Under the pieces are notes generated by a model that saw only the letters and a list, made by a program, of their open reading frames with translations, did not search any database and was not told the origin of the DNA. A DNA stretch of 13,910 nt, from NCBI GenBank assembly GCA_028225715.1, contig JAOIXS010000023.1, positions 1 to 13,910 on the forward strand, in the 5' to 3' direction. Positions 6,884 through 13,910 of the stretch are shown here, in pieces. Source of the DNA: Candidatus Pelagibacter sp. GTDB taxonomy: Bacteria > Pseudomonadota > Alphaproteobacteria > Pelagibacterales > Pelagibacteraceae. The translations under genes and the position numbers were made by a program. Positions within the stretch are counted from its first letter, which is position 1, and each line of letters begins with the position of its first letter.

Positions 6884-7566
6884 TGAAATTAGATTTAAAA
6901 AAAAAGAAATTAAGAGAAATTAATAATACTTTACAAAATTTAGATAATAAAAAAAATGATAGAGACTTTGTGATTATAAATCCTGAAGGAAGTCATGCAT
7001 TATGTGCTGGATTAAATCAGGAAATGAAAGTTTTAATCAAAGGCCATGTTGGCTATTATTGTGCAGGAATGAACCAAAAAGCACATGTCACAATAGATGG
7101 AAATGTTGGTACAGGTGTTGCTGAAAATATGATGTCTGGAACGGTACATGTTAAAGGTAATGCTTCACAATCTGCTGGCGCAACTGCTCATGGCGGATTA
7201 CTTGTAATTGATGGAGATGCTAGCTCAAGGTGTGGTATTTCAATGAAAGGAATTGATATCGTGATTAAAGGTTCAGTTGGTCACATGTCTGCATTTATGG
7301 CTCAATCTGGAACGATGTTAGTTTGTGGTGATGCAGGTGAGGCTTTGGGTGATAGTCTTTATGAAACTGATATTTTTGTCAAAGGATCAGTTAAATCTTT
7401 AGGTGCAGATTGTATAGAAAAAAAAATGGAAAAGAAGCATTTAAATAAAATTTCAGCTCTTTTAAAAAAAAGTGAAATAAAAAATATTAAACCAGATAGT
7501 TTTAAGAGATATGGTTCAGCACGAAAACTATATAACTTTAACATCGATAATGTATCAAGCTATTAA
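6883..7566 (+). CDS. mgsB: GXGXG beta-helix subunit (MgsB/GlxC-type), cluster 2
   Basis: This protein of 227 aa is the second GXGXG subunit. A GTG at 6871 would give four more residues, but ATG 6883 is preferred because it sits in TAATG with the upstream stop and has GGGGAAA at the right distance. Gly-rich beta-helix turns are clear in its middle: GHVGYYCAGMNQ, GNVGTGVAENMMSG, GDASSRCGISMKG, GSVGHMSAFMAQSG, GDAGEALGDSLYE and GSVKSLGADC. The C-terminal KRYGSARKLYNF matches KIVAGKKLWNYDN of the cluster 1 protein. It lacks most of the longer N-terminal extension of that paralogue. The structural role between the amidotransferase and FMN subunits follows from the family. The next gene starts 2 nt after the stop. 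Confidence 0.88.
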   Translation: MKLDLKKKKLREINNTLQNLDNKKNDRDFVIINPEGSHALCAGLNQEMKVLIKGHVGYYCAGMNQKAHVTIDGNVGTGVAENMMSGTVHVKGNASQSAGATAHGGLLVIDGDASSRCGISMKGIDIVIKGSVGHMSAFMAQSGTMLVCGDAGEALGDSLYETDIFVKGSVKSLGADCIEKKMEKKHLNKISALLKKSEIKNIKPDSFKRYGSARKLYNFNIDNVSSY

Positions 7567-7568
7567 TA

Positions 7569-8897
7569 ATGTCAGATAATAAAAAAACTCATCCTCGTAT
7601 ATCATGGACTTTTGATGAGTATACAAATTCAGAAATAAGACGAGCAGCAGCAACAGGAATTTATGATATTAGAGGTGGAGGATCTAAAAGAAAGCTTCCT
7701 CACTTTGATGATTTACTTTTTCTTGGTGCTTCAATGTCTAGATATCCTTTAGAAGGATACAGAGAAACTTGTAATACAAAAGTAACCTTGGGAACACGTT
7801 ACGCAAAGAAGCCATTGGAGTTAGATATTCCTATTACAATTGCTGGAATGAGTTTTGGTGCACTGTCAGGGAGAGCTAAAGAAGCTTTAGGACGTGGGGC
7901 AAGTATGGCTGGTACATCTACAACTACTGGTGATGGTGGAATGACACCTGAGGAAAGAGGTCAGTCTAAAAATTTAGTCTATCAACTTTTACCTTCTAGA
8001 TATGGAATGAATCCTGATGACCTTAGAAAAGCAGATGCTATTGAAATTGTTATAGGGCAAGGTGCAAAACCTGGTGGTGGAGGAATGTTATTAGGTCAAA
8101 AAATTAGTGATCGGGTTGCTGAAATGAGAACTTTACCTAAGGGTATAGATCAAAGGTCTGCATGTAGACATCCTGACTGGACAGGTCCTGATGATTTAAA
8201 AATTAAGATTTTAGAAATAAGAGAAATTACAGGATGGAATGTTCCAATATTTATTAAAGTTGCAGGAGCAAGACCATATTATGATACTGCTCTTGCTGTT
8301 AAAGCTGGGGCTGATGTTGTTGTTTTAGATGGAATGCAAGGTGGAACGGCTGCTACTCAAGAAGTGTTTATTGAAAATGTAGGTCAACCTACTTTAGCAT
8401 GTATTAGACCTGCAGTAGATGCGCTTCAAGATTTAGACCAACATAGAAAAGTTCAATTAATTATATCTGGTGGAATTAGAAATGGTGCTGATGTTGCTAA
8501 GGCAATGGCTCTTGGAGCAGATGCGGTTTCAATTGGTTCTGCTGCAATGATTGCTTTGGGAGATAATGATCCTAAGTGGGAAAAAGATTATAATAAATTA
8601 GGAACTACTGCAGGAGCTTATGATGATTGGCATGAGGGAAATGATCCAGCAGGAATTACAACTCAAAAACCTGAATTAATGAAACGCTTTGATCCTATTG
8701 CTGGCGGACGACGTTTATCAAACTATTTAAAAGTGATGACGCTTGAAGCACAAACAATAGCTAGAGCCTCTGGTAAAAATGATTTACATAATTTAGAACC
8801 TGAAGATTTATGTGCACTTACAGTTGAATCTGCTGCTATGGCAAGAGTTCCACTAGCTGGAACTAGCTGGATACCAGGACTAAAAAATAAAAAATAG
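7569..8897 (+). CDS. mgsC: FMN-binding glutamate synthase-family subunit lacking the Fe-S cysteines (MgsC/GlxD-type), cluster 2
   Basis: This 442-aa protein is the synthase subunit of the second module, annotated elsewhere as FMN-binding glutamate synthase family or N-methylglutamate synthase subunit C. FMN-barrel motifs are present: AGMSFGALSG (92-101), TGDGGMTPEER (120-130), the Lys of IFIKVAGAR (227-235), VLDGMQGGTAATQ (252-264) and SGGIRNGADVAKAMALGADA (300-319). The cluster region reads AYDDWHEGNDPAGITTQ. Aligned with the cluster 1 protein, Cys381, Cys384 and Cys389 become Tyr351, Trp354 and Asp359, so no 3Fe-4S cluster can be bound there. The surrounding residues (His, Gly, Pro, Gly, Gln) are kept, and the frame is intact, which argues for a functional variant, not decay. 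The basic N-terminal tail of the paralogue is absent. Confidence 0.92.
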   Translation: MSDNKKTHPRISWTFDEYTNSEIRRAAATGIYDIRGGGSKRKLPHFDDLLFLGASMSRYPLEGYRETCNTKVTLGTRYAKKPLELDIPITIAGMSFGALSGRAKEALGRGASMAGTSTTTGDGGMTPEERGQSKNLVYQLLPSRYGMNPDDLRKADAIEIVIGQGAKPGGGGMLLGQKISDRVAEMRTLPKGIDQRSACRHPDWTGPDDLKIKILEIREITGWNVPIFIKVAGARPYYDTALAVKAGADVVVLDGMQGGTAATQEVFIENVGQPTLACIRPAVDALQDLDQHRKVQLIISGGIRNGADVAKAMALGADAVSIGSAAMIALGDNDPKWEKDYNKLGTTAGAYDDWHEGNDPAGITTQKPELMKRFDPIAGGRRLSNYLKVMTLEAQTIARASGKNDLHNLEPEDLCALTVESAAMARVPLAGTSWIPGLKNKK

Positions 8898-8940
8898 TAT
8901 TGTTAAGACTAATTAACAGTTGTAAATTAAGAAATAAAAC

Positions 8941-10266
8941 ATGCCTTTAAATTTATCTAAAATTGCAAAAACAAAAAAAATAAAATATTTTTTGATTAGC
9001 TTTGTAGATTTTTTTGGTGTCTTGAGATCAAAATTAGTACCAGCACAAGCGATTGCAGACATGCAAAAGAATGGTGCAGGTTTTGCAGGTTTTGCAACTT
9101 GGTTAGATATGTCTCCTGCAGATGGAGATATGTTTGCACTACCAGATCCTAAAAGTTTAATTCAATTACCTTGGAATAAAGAAATTGGCTGGTTAGCTTC
9201 TGATTTATATATGTATGGCAAACCTGTTAAAGCTTCACCTAGAGTAATGCTCAAAGAGCAAATTGATAAATTGAATAAAAAAGATTTAGTCATGAAATCA
9301 GGTGTAGAGTGTGAATATTTTTTGATATCAGAAGATGGAAGTAAAATTGCTGATACTAGAGATACTCAATCAAAACCTTGTTACGATCAGTCTGCTTTGA
9401 TGAGGAGATATGATTTAATCAAAGAAATATGTGATAGTATGATTGCTATGGGTTGGAACCCATACCAAAATGATCATGAGGATGCTAATGGCCAGTTTGA
9501 GATGAATTGGGATTACACTGATTGTTTAACTACAGCTGATAGACATGTATTCTTTAAATATATGGTTAAATCATTAGCTGAAAAACATGGGCTAAGAGCA
9601 ACATTTATGCCAAAACCTTTTAGCAATCTAACAGGTAATGGCTGTCATGCTCACATTTCTGTGTGGAATGGAAAAATTAATAAATTTTTAGATAATGGAG
9701 ATAAATTAGGTTTGAGCAAATTAGCATATAATTTTCTAGGCGGAATTATGAAGCTTACTCAGCCTTTGACTGCATTTTTTAATCCAACAATTAATAGTTA
9801 TAGAAGAATAAATGCACCACCAACAAAATCAGGTGCCACATGGTCACCTAGTAGTATTTCTTATACAGGAAACAATAGAACTCATATGATAAGAATTCCA
9901 GATAAAGGTAGATTTGAATTAAGGTTAATGGATGGAGCAGTAAATCCTTATTTACTTCAAGCTGGAGTAATAGCTGCTGGTTTACATGGAATAAATAATA
10001 AAATAGATCCTGGTGAACCTTTATCTTGTAATATGTACACTGATCATAAAAATTACCCTAATCTAAAAAAATTACCTGACATAATTGAAGATGCACTAGA
10101 TCAACTAGAAAATAGTAAAGAAATTAATGAAGCATTTGGTGGTGATACTATTAAAAGCTATCTAAAATTAAAAAGATCTGAAATTAAAGATTTTAATCAA
10201 GAAGAAAAGTTTGATAAAAAAAGCTCAGTAACTCACTGGGAAAAAAATAGCACTCTTGATTGTTAA
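8941..10266 (+). CDS. gmaS: Gamma-glutamylmethylamide synthetase / type III glutamate-ammonia ligase-like
   Basis: This complete 441-aa protein belongs to the glutamine synthetase superfamily, of the GlnT/GmaS kind. GmaS makes gamma-glutamylmethylamide from glutamate, methylamine and ATP. Visible motifs are VECEYFLI with metal ligands Glu123/Glu125, NDHEDANGQFEMNW with Glu180 and Glu187 (177-190), TGNGCHAHISVW with His236/His238 (231-242), NSYRRINAP (285-293), GNNRTHMIRIP (310-320) and RFELRLMDGAVNPYL (324-338). The EDANGQFE block is one I associate with gmaS genes, but it may also occur in related GlnT proteins, so methylamine specificity is probable, not proven. It is last of the four core genes here but first in cluster 1. 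It lies 43 nt after mgsC with no clear Shine-Dalgarno, and ends STLDC, without the LP seen in the other copy. Confidence 0.9.
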   Translation: MPLNLSKIAKTKKIKYFLISFVDFFGVLRSKLVPAQAIADMQKNGAGFAGFATWLDMSPADGDMFALPDPKSLIQLPWNKEIGWLASDLYMYGKPVKASPRVMLKEQIDKLNKKDLVMKSGVECEYFLISEDGSKIADTRDTQSKPCYDQSALMRRYDLIKEICDSMIAMGWNPYQNDHEDANGQFEMNWDYTDCLTTADRHVFFKYMVKSLAEKHGLRATFMPKPFSNLTGNGCHAHISVWNGKINKFLDNGDKLGLSKLAYNFLGGIMKLTQPLTAFFNPTINSYRRINAPPTKSGATWSPSSISYTGNNRTHMIRIPDKGRFELRLMDGAVNPYLLQAGVIAAGLHGINNKIDPGEPLSCNMYTDHKNYPNLKKLPDIIEDALDQLENSKEINEAFGGDTIKSYLKLKRSEIKDFNQEEKFDKKSSVTHWEKNSTLDC

Positions 10267-10269
10267 TAA

Positions 10270-11412
10270 ATGAAATCAATCCTGCAGAAAGATCTTTGGT
10301 CTATCACATCATTTTTAGAGAATAAAAATTATAAATTTAATAAAAAAAATATACTTACACAACTTCCAGAAAAATTTATAGATGAAGCGATAGAAGTTAT
10401 ATCTAGCTGGGATAACTACGCTCCTACTCCACTAATTAAATTAAATAAATTAAATGATGAACTAAAATTAAAAAATATTTACTACAAAGATGAAGATAAA
10501 AGATTTGAACTTAAATCATTTAAAGCATTAGGTGGAGCCTTTGCTGTTTACAAAATTGCAAGTGAAAAAAAGAACATAACAGTTTCAACAGCTACAGCAG
10601 GAAATCATGGAAGATCTGTTGCATGGGGTGCACAAAGACTAGGTTTAAAATGTAAAATATTCATAAGTGAATTTGTTAGTGAGTCTAGAGCTGAAGCTAT
10701 GCGTAATCTTGATGCTGAAGTTATTAGGGTTAAAGGTAACTACGATAACTCATTAAAAGAATGTATAGAGCAATCAAATAAAAACAACTGGGAAATAGTC
10801 CAAGATGTTTCGTGGGAAGGCTATAAAGAAGTTCCAAAATTAATAATGGCTGGGTACACAATTATGGTCAAAGAAATTATTGATGAAATAAACAAAAACT
10901 CTATTACCCATGTTTTTCTTCAAGCAGGCGTTGGTGGTATGGCTGCAGCAATGATAGCGGGATTTGCAAAATTATCAGAAAATATTCCTCAATTTATTAT
11001 TATAGAACCTGAAAATGCTGACTGTGTTTTTCAAAGTATTAAAAATAATAAGCCAACAACTGTTGATATTAAAAAAGAAACAGTAATGGGTGGCATGTCT
11101 TGTGGTGATGTATCAAGTATAGCCTGGGAAATTTTAAAAAATTCTGCCAACTATTGTTTAACTATACCAGATGAAGCAATCTCAACTGTAGTAGCACTTT
11201 TAGCAGAAAAGCGTTTATCTAATGAAAAAATCATAGGTGGTGAATGTGCCGTTCCAGGTGTAATTGCGTTAATAGGCTCTTTTAATAATAAAGAATACTT
11301 AGATAAGTTAAAACTAAACTCAGAATCAAATGTACTTTTATTTGGTTGTGAGGGTTTAACTGACGATGCAATGTATCAAAAACTTTTAAATGATGGATTG
11401 CAAAAAATCTAG
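10270..11412 (+). CDS. PLP-dependent lyase of the diaminopropionate ammonia-lyase family
   Basis: This 380-aa fold-type II PLP enzyme most resembles diaminopropionate ammonia-lyase (YgeX/DpaL), which splits 2,3-diaminopropionate to pyruvate and ammonia. Supporting blocks are KDEDKRFELKSFKALGGA with the probable PLP lysine Lys85, AGNHGRSVAWGAQRLG (110-125), VKGNYDNSLKE, IVQDVSWEGY (176-185), HVFLQAGVGGMAAAM with the phosphate loop (214-228), IIEPENADC and VMGGMSCGD. In the E. coli enzyme, as I recall it, Asp120 in TDGNHGRG and Asp189 in VVQDT are catalytic; here the first is Ala110 and the second is kept as Asp179. The true substrate may therefore differ, for example a hydroxy- or N-substituted amino acid. 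It starts 3 nt after gmaS with no ribosome-binding site, implying coupled expression. No symbol is given for that reason. Confidence 0.8.
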   Translation: MKSILQKDLWSITSFLENKNYKFNKKNILTQLPEKFIDEAIEVISSWDNYAPTPLIKLNKLNDELKLKNIYYKDEDKRFELKSFKALGGAFAVYKIASEKKNITVSTATAGNHGRSVAWGAQRLGLKCKIFISEFVSESRAEAMRNLDAEVIRVKGNYDNSLKECIEQSNKNNWEIVQDVSWEGYKEVPKLIMAGYTIMVKEIIDEINKNSITHVFLQAGVGGMAAAMIAGFAKLSENIPQFIIIEPENADCVFQSIKNNKPTTVDIKKETVMGGMSCGDVSSIAWEILKNSANYCLTIPDEAISTVVALLAEKRLSNEKIIGGECAVPGVIALIGSFNNKEYLDKLKLNSESNVLLFGCEGLTDDAMYQKLLNDGLQKI

Positions 11413-11417
11413 GAAAT

Positions 11418-12839
11418 ATGACAAAAAAAGCGATTGTTTGGGTAAGAGAAGATTTTAGAATTGAAGACAATGAAGCCTTAGCTATTGCAACTCAAAATCA
11501 TGAGTTTGTAAATGCTCTTTATATTTATAACCAAAGAAATTTTGATAAGAAAAGAGAAGCCCAAAAATGGTGGCTGTCTAAATCTTTAGAAAATTTTAAT
11601 GTAGATCTAAAGAAGTTAAATATTACATTAGAAGTTCAATTAGGTGATGAACTAGAGGTATTGTCCAATTTAAAAAAGAAAGATGATGTTACTGTTTATT
11701 GGAGTAAAGTGTATGAACCTGATGTAATTAATAAAGGTAAAAAAATAAGAGATCTATTCATTAAAAATGAAATTCAATATAAATATTTTAAAGGAAATAT
11801 TCTTGTAGAGTTTCAGGAAATGACTAAAGATGATGGTACACCTTATAAAGTATTCACTCCTTTTTGGAAGAAAACTGAACAATTTTATATTTCAAAGTTA
11901 CCCCCTAAATTTATAAAAGTTAAATCAAAAGCAAAAAAAATAAATATATTTAAAAAATCAATTTCTATTAAAGAAATTTTACCTAAAAAAAATTGGCATA
12001 AAAAATTTGAAAAATATTGGAACGTATCTGAGCAAGAAGCTAATAAATATTTACAGGAATTAATAGATAATAGAATTGAGGACTATGGTGATGCACGAGA
12101 TATTCCTGGTGTTAATGGAACCTCTAAATTATCACCTTTCATAAAATTTGGACAAATACATGTGGAGACAATTTGGAAGAAATGCCAAAACATTAAAATA
12201 AAAAAAATAGGGTATAGAAAGTATATTAATGAATTAGGATGGAGAGAATTTTCTCATAGTTTAATTAATTACTTCCCGCAAATGCTAAAAGGTAACCTTA
12301 GAAAAGATTTTGATAATTTTCCTTGGGTTAAAAATGATAAATTTCTTAAAGCTTGGAAAAAAGGTATAACAGGATATCCCATTGTAGATGCTGGGATGAG
12401 GGAACTGTACGAAACAGGATGGATGCACAATAGAGTACGAATGATTGTTGCTTCTTTTCTTGTAAAGCATTTAAGAATACATTGGATGGAGGGTGAAAAA
12501 CATTTTAAAAATTGTTTGGTTGATTATAATGAAGCTAGTAACGTTGCTCAATGGCAATGGGTTGCAGGATGTGGCGCAGATGCAGCTCCATACTTTAGAA
12601 TCTTCAATCCTATTCTTCAGGGTGAAAAATTTGACAAAGATGGGATTTATACAAAAAAATGGGTTCCAGAACTTAAAAACATGCCTAATAAGTTTCTATA
12701 TAAACCATGGGAACTTGAAACCAAATACCAAGAACAGATTAAAGTAGTTGTTGGTATCAACTATCCAAAACCAATTGTAGATCATGTTGAAGCAAGAAAT
12801 GCTGCTCTAAATGCTTTTAAAACAATTAAGAAAAATTAA
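11418..12839 (+). CDS. phrB: Deoxyribodipyrimidine photolyase (class I CPD type)
   Basis: This 473-aa flavoprotein would use blue light to split cyclobutane pyrimidine dimers in DNA. The N-terminal Rossmann-like domain begins AIVWVREDFRIEDNEAL (5-21), typical of the antenna-binding domain. The C-terminal FAD domain has GTSKLSPFIKFG (234-245), TGYPIVDAGMREL (318-330), GWMHNRVRMIVASFLVK (334-350) and WQWVAGCGADAAPYFRIFNP (379-398). Trp303, Trp356 and Trp379 keep the 53- and 23-residue spacing of the E. coli electron-transfer triad Trp306/359/382. The length is normal for the family. The start lies 5 nt after the PLP gene, with AGGAAAT spanning that gene's stop, so it probably ends the same operon. 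A photolyase is expected in a surface-ocean bacterium; I see no functional tie to amine metabolism. Confidence 0.95.
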   Translation: MTKKAIVWVREDFRIEDNEALAIATQNHEFVNALYIYNQRNFDKKREAQKWWLSKSLENFNVDLKKLNITLEVQLGDELEVLSNLKKKDDVTVYWSKVYEPDVINKGKKIRDLFIKNEIQYKYFKGNILVEFQEMTKDDGTPYKVFTPFWKKTEQFYISKLPPKFIKVKSKAKKINIFKKSISIKEILPKKNWHKKFEKYWNVSEQEANKYLQELIDNRIEDYGDARDIPGVNGTSKLSPFIKFGQIHVETIWKKCQNIKIKKIGYRKYINELGWREFSHSLINYFPQMLKGNLRKDFDNFPWVKNDKFLKAWKKGITGYPIVDAGMRELYETGWMHNRVRMIVASFLVKHLRIHWMEGEKHFKNCLVDYNEASNVAQWQWVAGCGADAAPYFRIFNPILQGEKFDKDGIYTKKWVPELKNMPNKFLYKPWELETKYQEQIKVVVGINYPKPIVDHVEARNAALNAFKTIKKN

Positions 12840-13255
12840 TCTCCTAAATAATGAAGAACAATCAATCTGTTTTGTTTCTCAATTCTGTGTTCAAAAAGAT
12901 ATAAACCCTGCCAAGTACCAAGTATTAATTCATTGTTTTTAACGCTTAAAGAAATTTGATTATTAGTTAACGCAGACTTTATGTGTGCAGGCATGTCATC
13001 ATTTCCTTCAGTTGTATGAATGTAAAGAGAATCATCCATAGGTACGAGCTTATTAAAAAAATTTATTAAATCAGTTTGAACATCTGGGTCAGCATTTTCT
13101 TGAATTATTAATGAAGCACTAGTGTGTTGAATACTTATATTGATAATTCCATTATTAAACTCATTATCACTAACCCATTGATTTATTTGATTGGTAAATT
13201 CATACAGCTTCTGTCCATTTGTATTCAATTCTAAATTCAAAAATTCTTGTCTCAT
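12836..13255 (-). CDS. yjbQ: YjbQ / UPF0047 family protein
   Basis: This 139-aa protein matches the YjbQ (UPF0047) family, small soluble proteins that form a trimer-like beta fold; some members show weak thiamine-phosphate synthase activity, but the physiological role is not settled. The family motifs are all here: IQHTSASLIIQENADPDVQ (42-60), HTTEGNDDMPAHIKSAL (80-96) and LGTWQGLYLFEHR (112-124), with the conserved His, Glu and Asp residues that form the putative metal or active site. The length is normal. Its 3' end overlaps the convergent photolyase by 4 nt, with no terminator between them. Its ATG overlaps the stop of the upstream ATPase gene as ATGA, indicating translational coupling on the minus strand. 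Confidence 0.93.
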   Translation of the reverse strand: MRQEFLNLELNTNGQKLYEFTNQINQWVSDNEFNNGIINISIQHTSASLIIQENADPDVQTDLINFFNKLVPMDDSLYIHTTEGNDDMPAHIKSALTNNQISLSVKNNELILGTWQGLYLFEHRIEKQNRLIVLHYLGD

Positions 13256-13910
13256 AGTTTATTATATTTGATAGATGTTAATTCATACAATCTACTAATG
13301 GTTCTTTTAAATATCTTTTTTAAATCTTCCGAGGAGCTTAATAAATCTAATTGTAATTGAGAAGATATCATTAGTGGTATATTTTTTTCATAAAGAATAT
13401 CAATTAATGTAATAAATCTTTGTTGTTGATTAGAATTATCACTATTAAAGATAGGAATATTTTCTATAATAATAAAATTACACACTTCAGCCATTTTTAT
13501 ATAATCCTCTGCTCCAATATTTTTAGAACATAATTCTTTAAAATCAAAACGTGCTATTCCATTAAAGTAATTCTTGATATTAAACTTTCTACCTTTAATG
13601 ATTAAGGTCATTTCTTTATTAGATAGATTTTTTGTTATTTTCCTAAAAAACTTATTAAGTTTAAAATTTGTTATTTCACTTAGTGGATAAAAATATCTTT
13701 CATTTTTATTTTTCGAAGATTTTCTGTAGTCTTCTTCAATAATTAACTTTGCTTGACGGCATCTTTCTTTCATTATCTTAATAAAGGGGAGAAATTGATC
13801 TCGTTGCAATCCATCTTTATAAAGATCATTTATTTTAGCATTTGATGTAAATAAAACTTTTATATCTTCATCAAATATTTTTTTAAATAAACTTCCTAAA
13901 ATCATTGCAT
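13252..13910 (-). CDS. zapE: AFG1/ZapE-type ATPase, C-terminal part (5' truncated by window)
   Basis: About 218 C-terminal residues are visible on the minus strand. The frame runs off the window end (an Ala codon precedes the first Met), so this Met is internal: AMILGSLFKKIF matches the family stretch after the Walker B region. LFTSNAKINDLYKDGLQRD fits the sensor 1 and arginine-finger region of AFG1-like P-loop ATPases, and FLPFIKIMKERC follows as expected. The C-terminal FKELCSKNIGAEDYIKMAEV, IIENIPIF and QQRFITLIDILYEKN are also typical. The family includes bacterial ZapE, linked to cell division under stress, and mitochondrial AFG1/LACE1. The Walker A motif lies outside the window. A long Lys/Asn-rich insert-like stretch (around KSSKNKNERYFYPLSEI) reflects the AT-rich genome. 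The stop overlaps the yjbQ start by 4 nt. Confidence 0.9.
   Translation of the reverse strand, partial: AMILGSLFKKIFDEDIKVLFTSNAKINDLYKDGLQRDQFLPFIKIMKERCRQAKLIIEEDYRKSSKNKNERYFYPLSEITNFKLNKFFRKITKNLSNKEMTLIIKGRKFNIKNYFNGIARFDFKELCSKNIGAEDYIKMAEVCNFIIIENIPIFNSDNSNQQQRFITLIDILYEKNIPLMISSQLQLDLLSSSEDLKKIFKRTISRLYELTSIKYNKL

Noticed and set aside
6871..6885. GTG start at 6871 for mgsB, giving a 12-nt longer frame.
   Set aside because: ATG at 6883 sits in a TAATG coupling site with GGGG at a suitable distance, so the shorter form is more likely.
2165..8897. Annotating the FMN subunits as ordinary glutamate synthase large subunit GltB.
   Set aside because: They are stand-alone FMN domains with separate amidotransferase and GXGXG genes, and no GltD partner is nearby. 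This is the MgsABC/GlxBCD arrangement.
12493..12747. An 84-codon + strand frame inside the photolyase gene.
   Set aside because: It lies wholly within a well-supported photolyase FAD domain in another frame and has no independent signals.

Overview
The window is AT-rich, densely packed chromosomal DNA from a small streamlined marine alphaproteobacterium, most likely SAR11 (Pelagibacterales). The grounds are Lys/Asn/Ile-rich proteins, 1-13 nt overlaps or spacers between most genes, and the combination of split glutamate-synthase genes, a glutamine-synthetase-III-like gene and an ammonium transporter without a PII gene. The lineage call is inference from style and content; no rRNA or tRNA is present.

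Region 1 (1-5814, + strand) is a nitrogen/methylated-amine module. It holds the 3' end of a glnT/gmaS-type ligase, a class II glutamine amidotransferase (glxB), a GXGXG beta-helix subunit (glxC), an FMN-binding synthase subunit with an intact cysteine cluster (glxD), an unrecognised 133-aa protein, an Amt-family ammonium/methylammonium transporter and a 74-aa single-pass membrane protein. A strong intrinsic terminator (5782-5814) closes it. Every complete gene here has a good Shine-Dalgarno sequence.

Region 2 (5815-12839, + strand) opens with a 50-aa single-pass membrane ORF. A second, paralogous module follows: amidotransferase, GXGXG subunit, FMN subunit whose three cluster cysteines are all replaced, and a complete gmaS-type ligase, now in last position. 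Tightly coupled behind it are a PLP enzyme of the diaminopropionate ammonia-lyase family and a class I CPD photolyase. Ribosome-binding sites are weak or absent over most of this module.

Region 3 (12836-13910, - strand) is convergent. It contains a YjbQ/UPF0047 protein and the C-terminal part of an AFG1/ZapE-type ATPase, joined by an ATGA overlap.

Working together: Amt would import ammonium or methylammonium; a GmaS-type ligase would make gamma-glutamylmethylamide from glutamate; and the three-part MgsABC/GlxBCD synthase would move the (methyl)amino group to 2-oxoglutarate. The N-methylglutamate dehydrogenase that would complete the pathway is not in the window. The most unusual feature is the coexistence of two full synthase modules, one with and one without the iron-sulfur cysteines.
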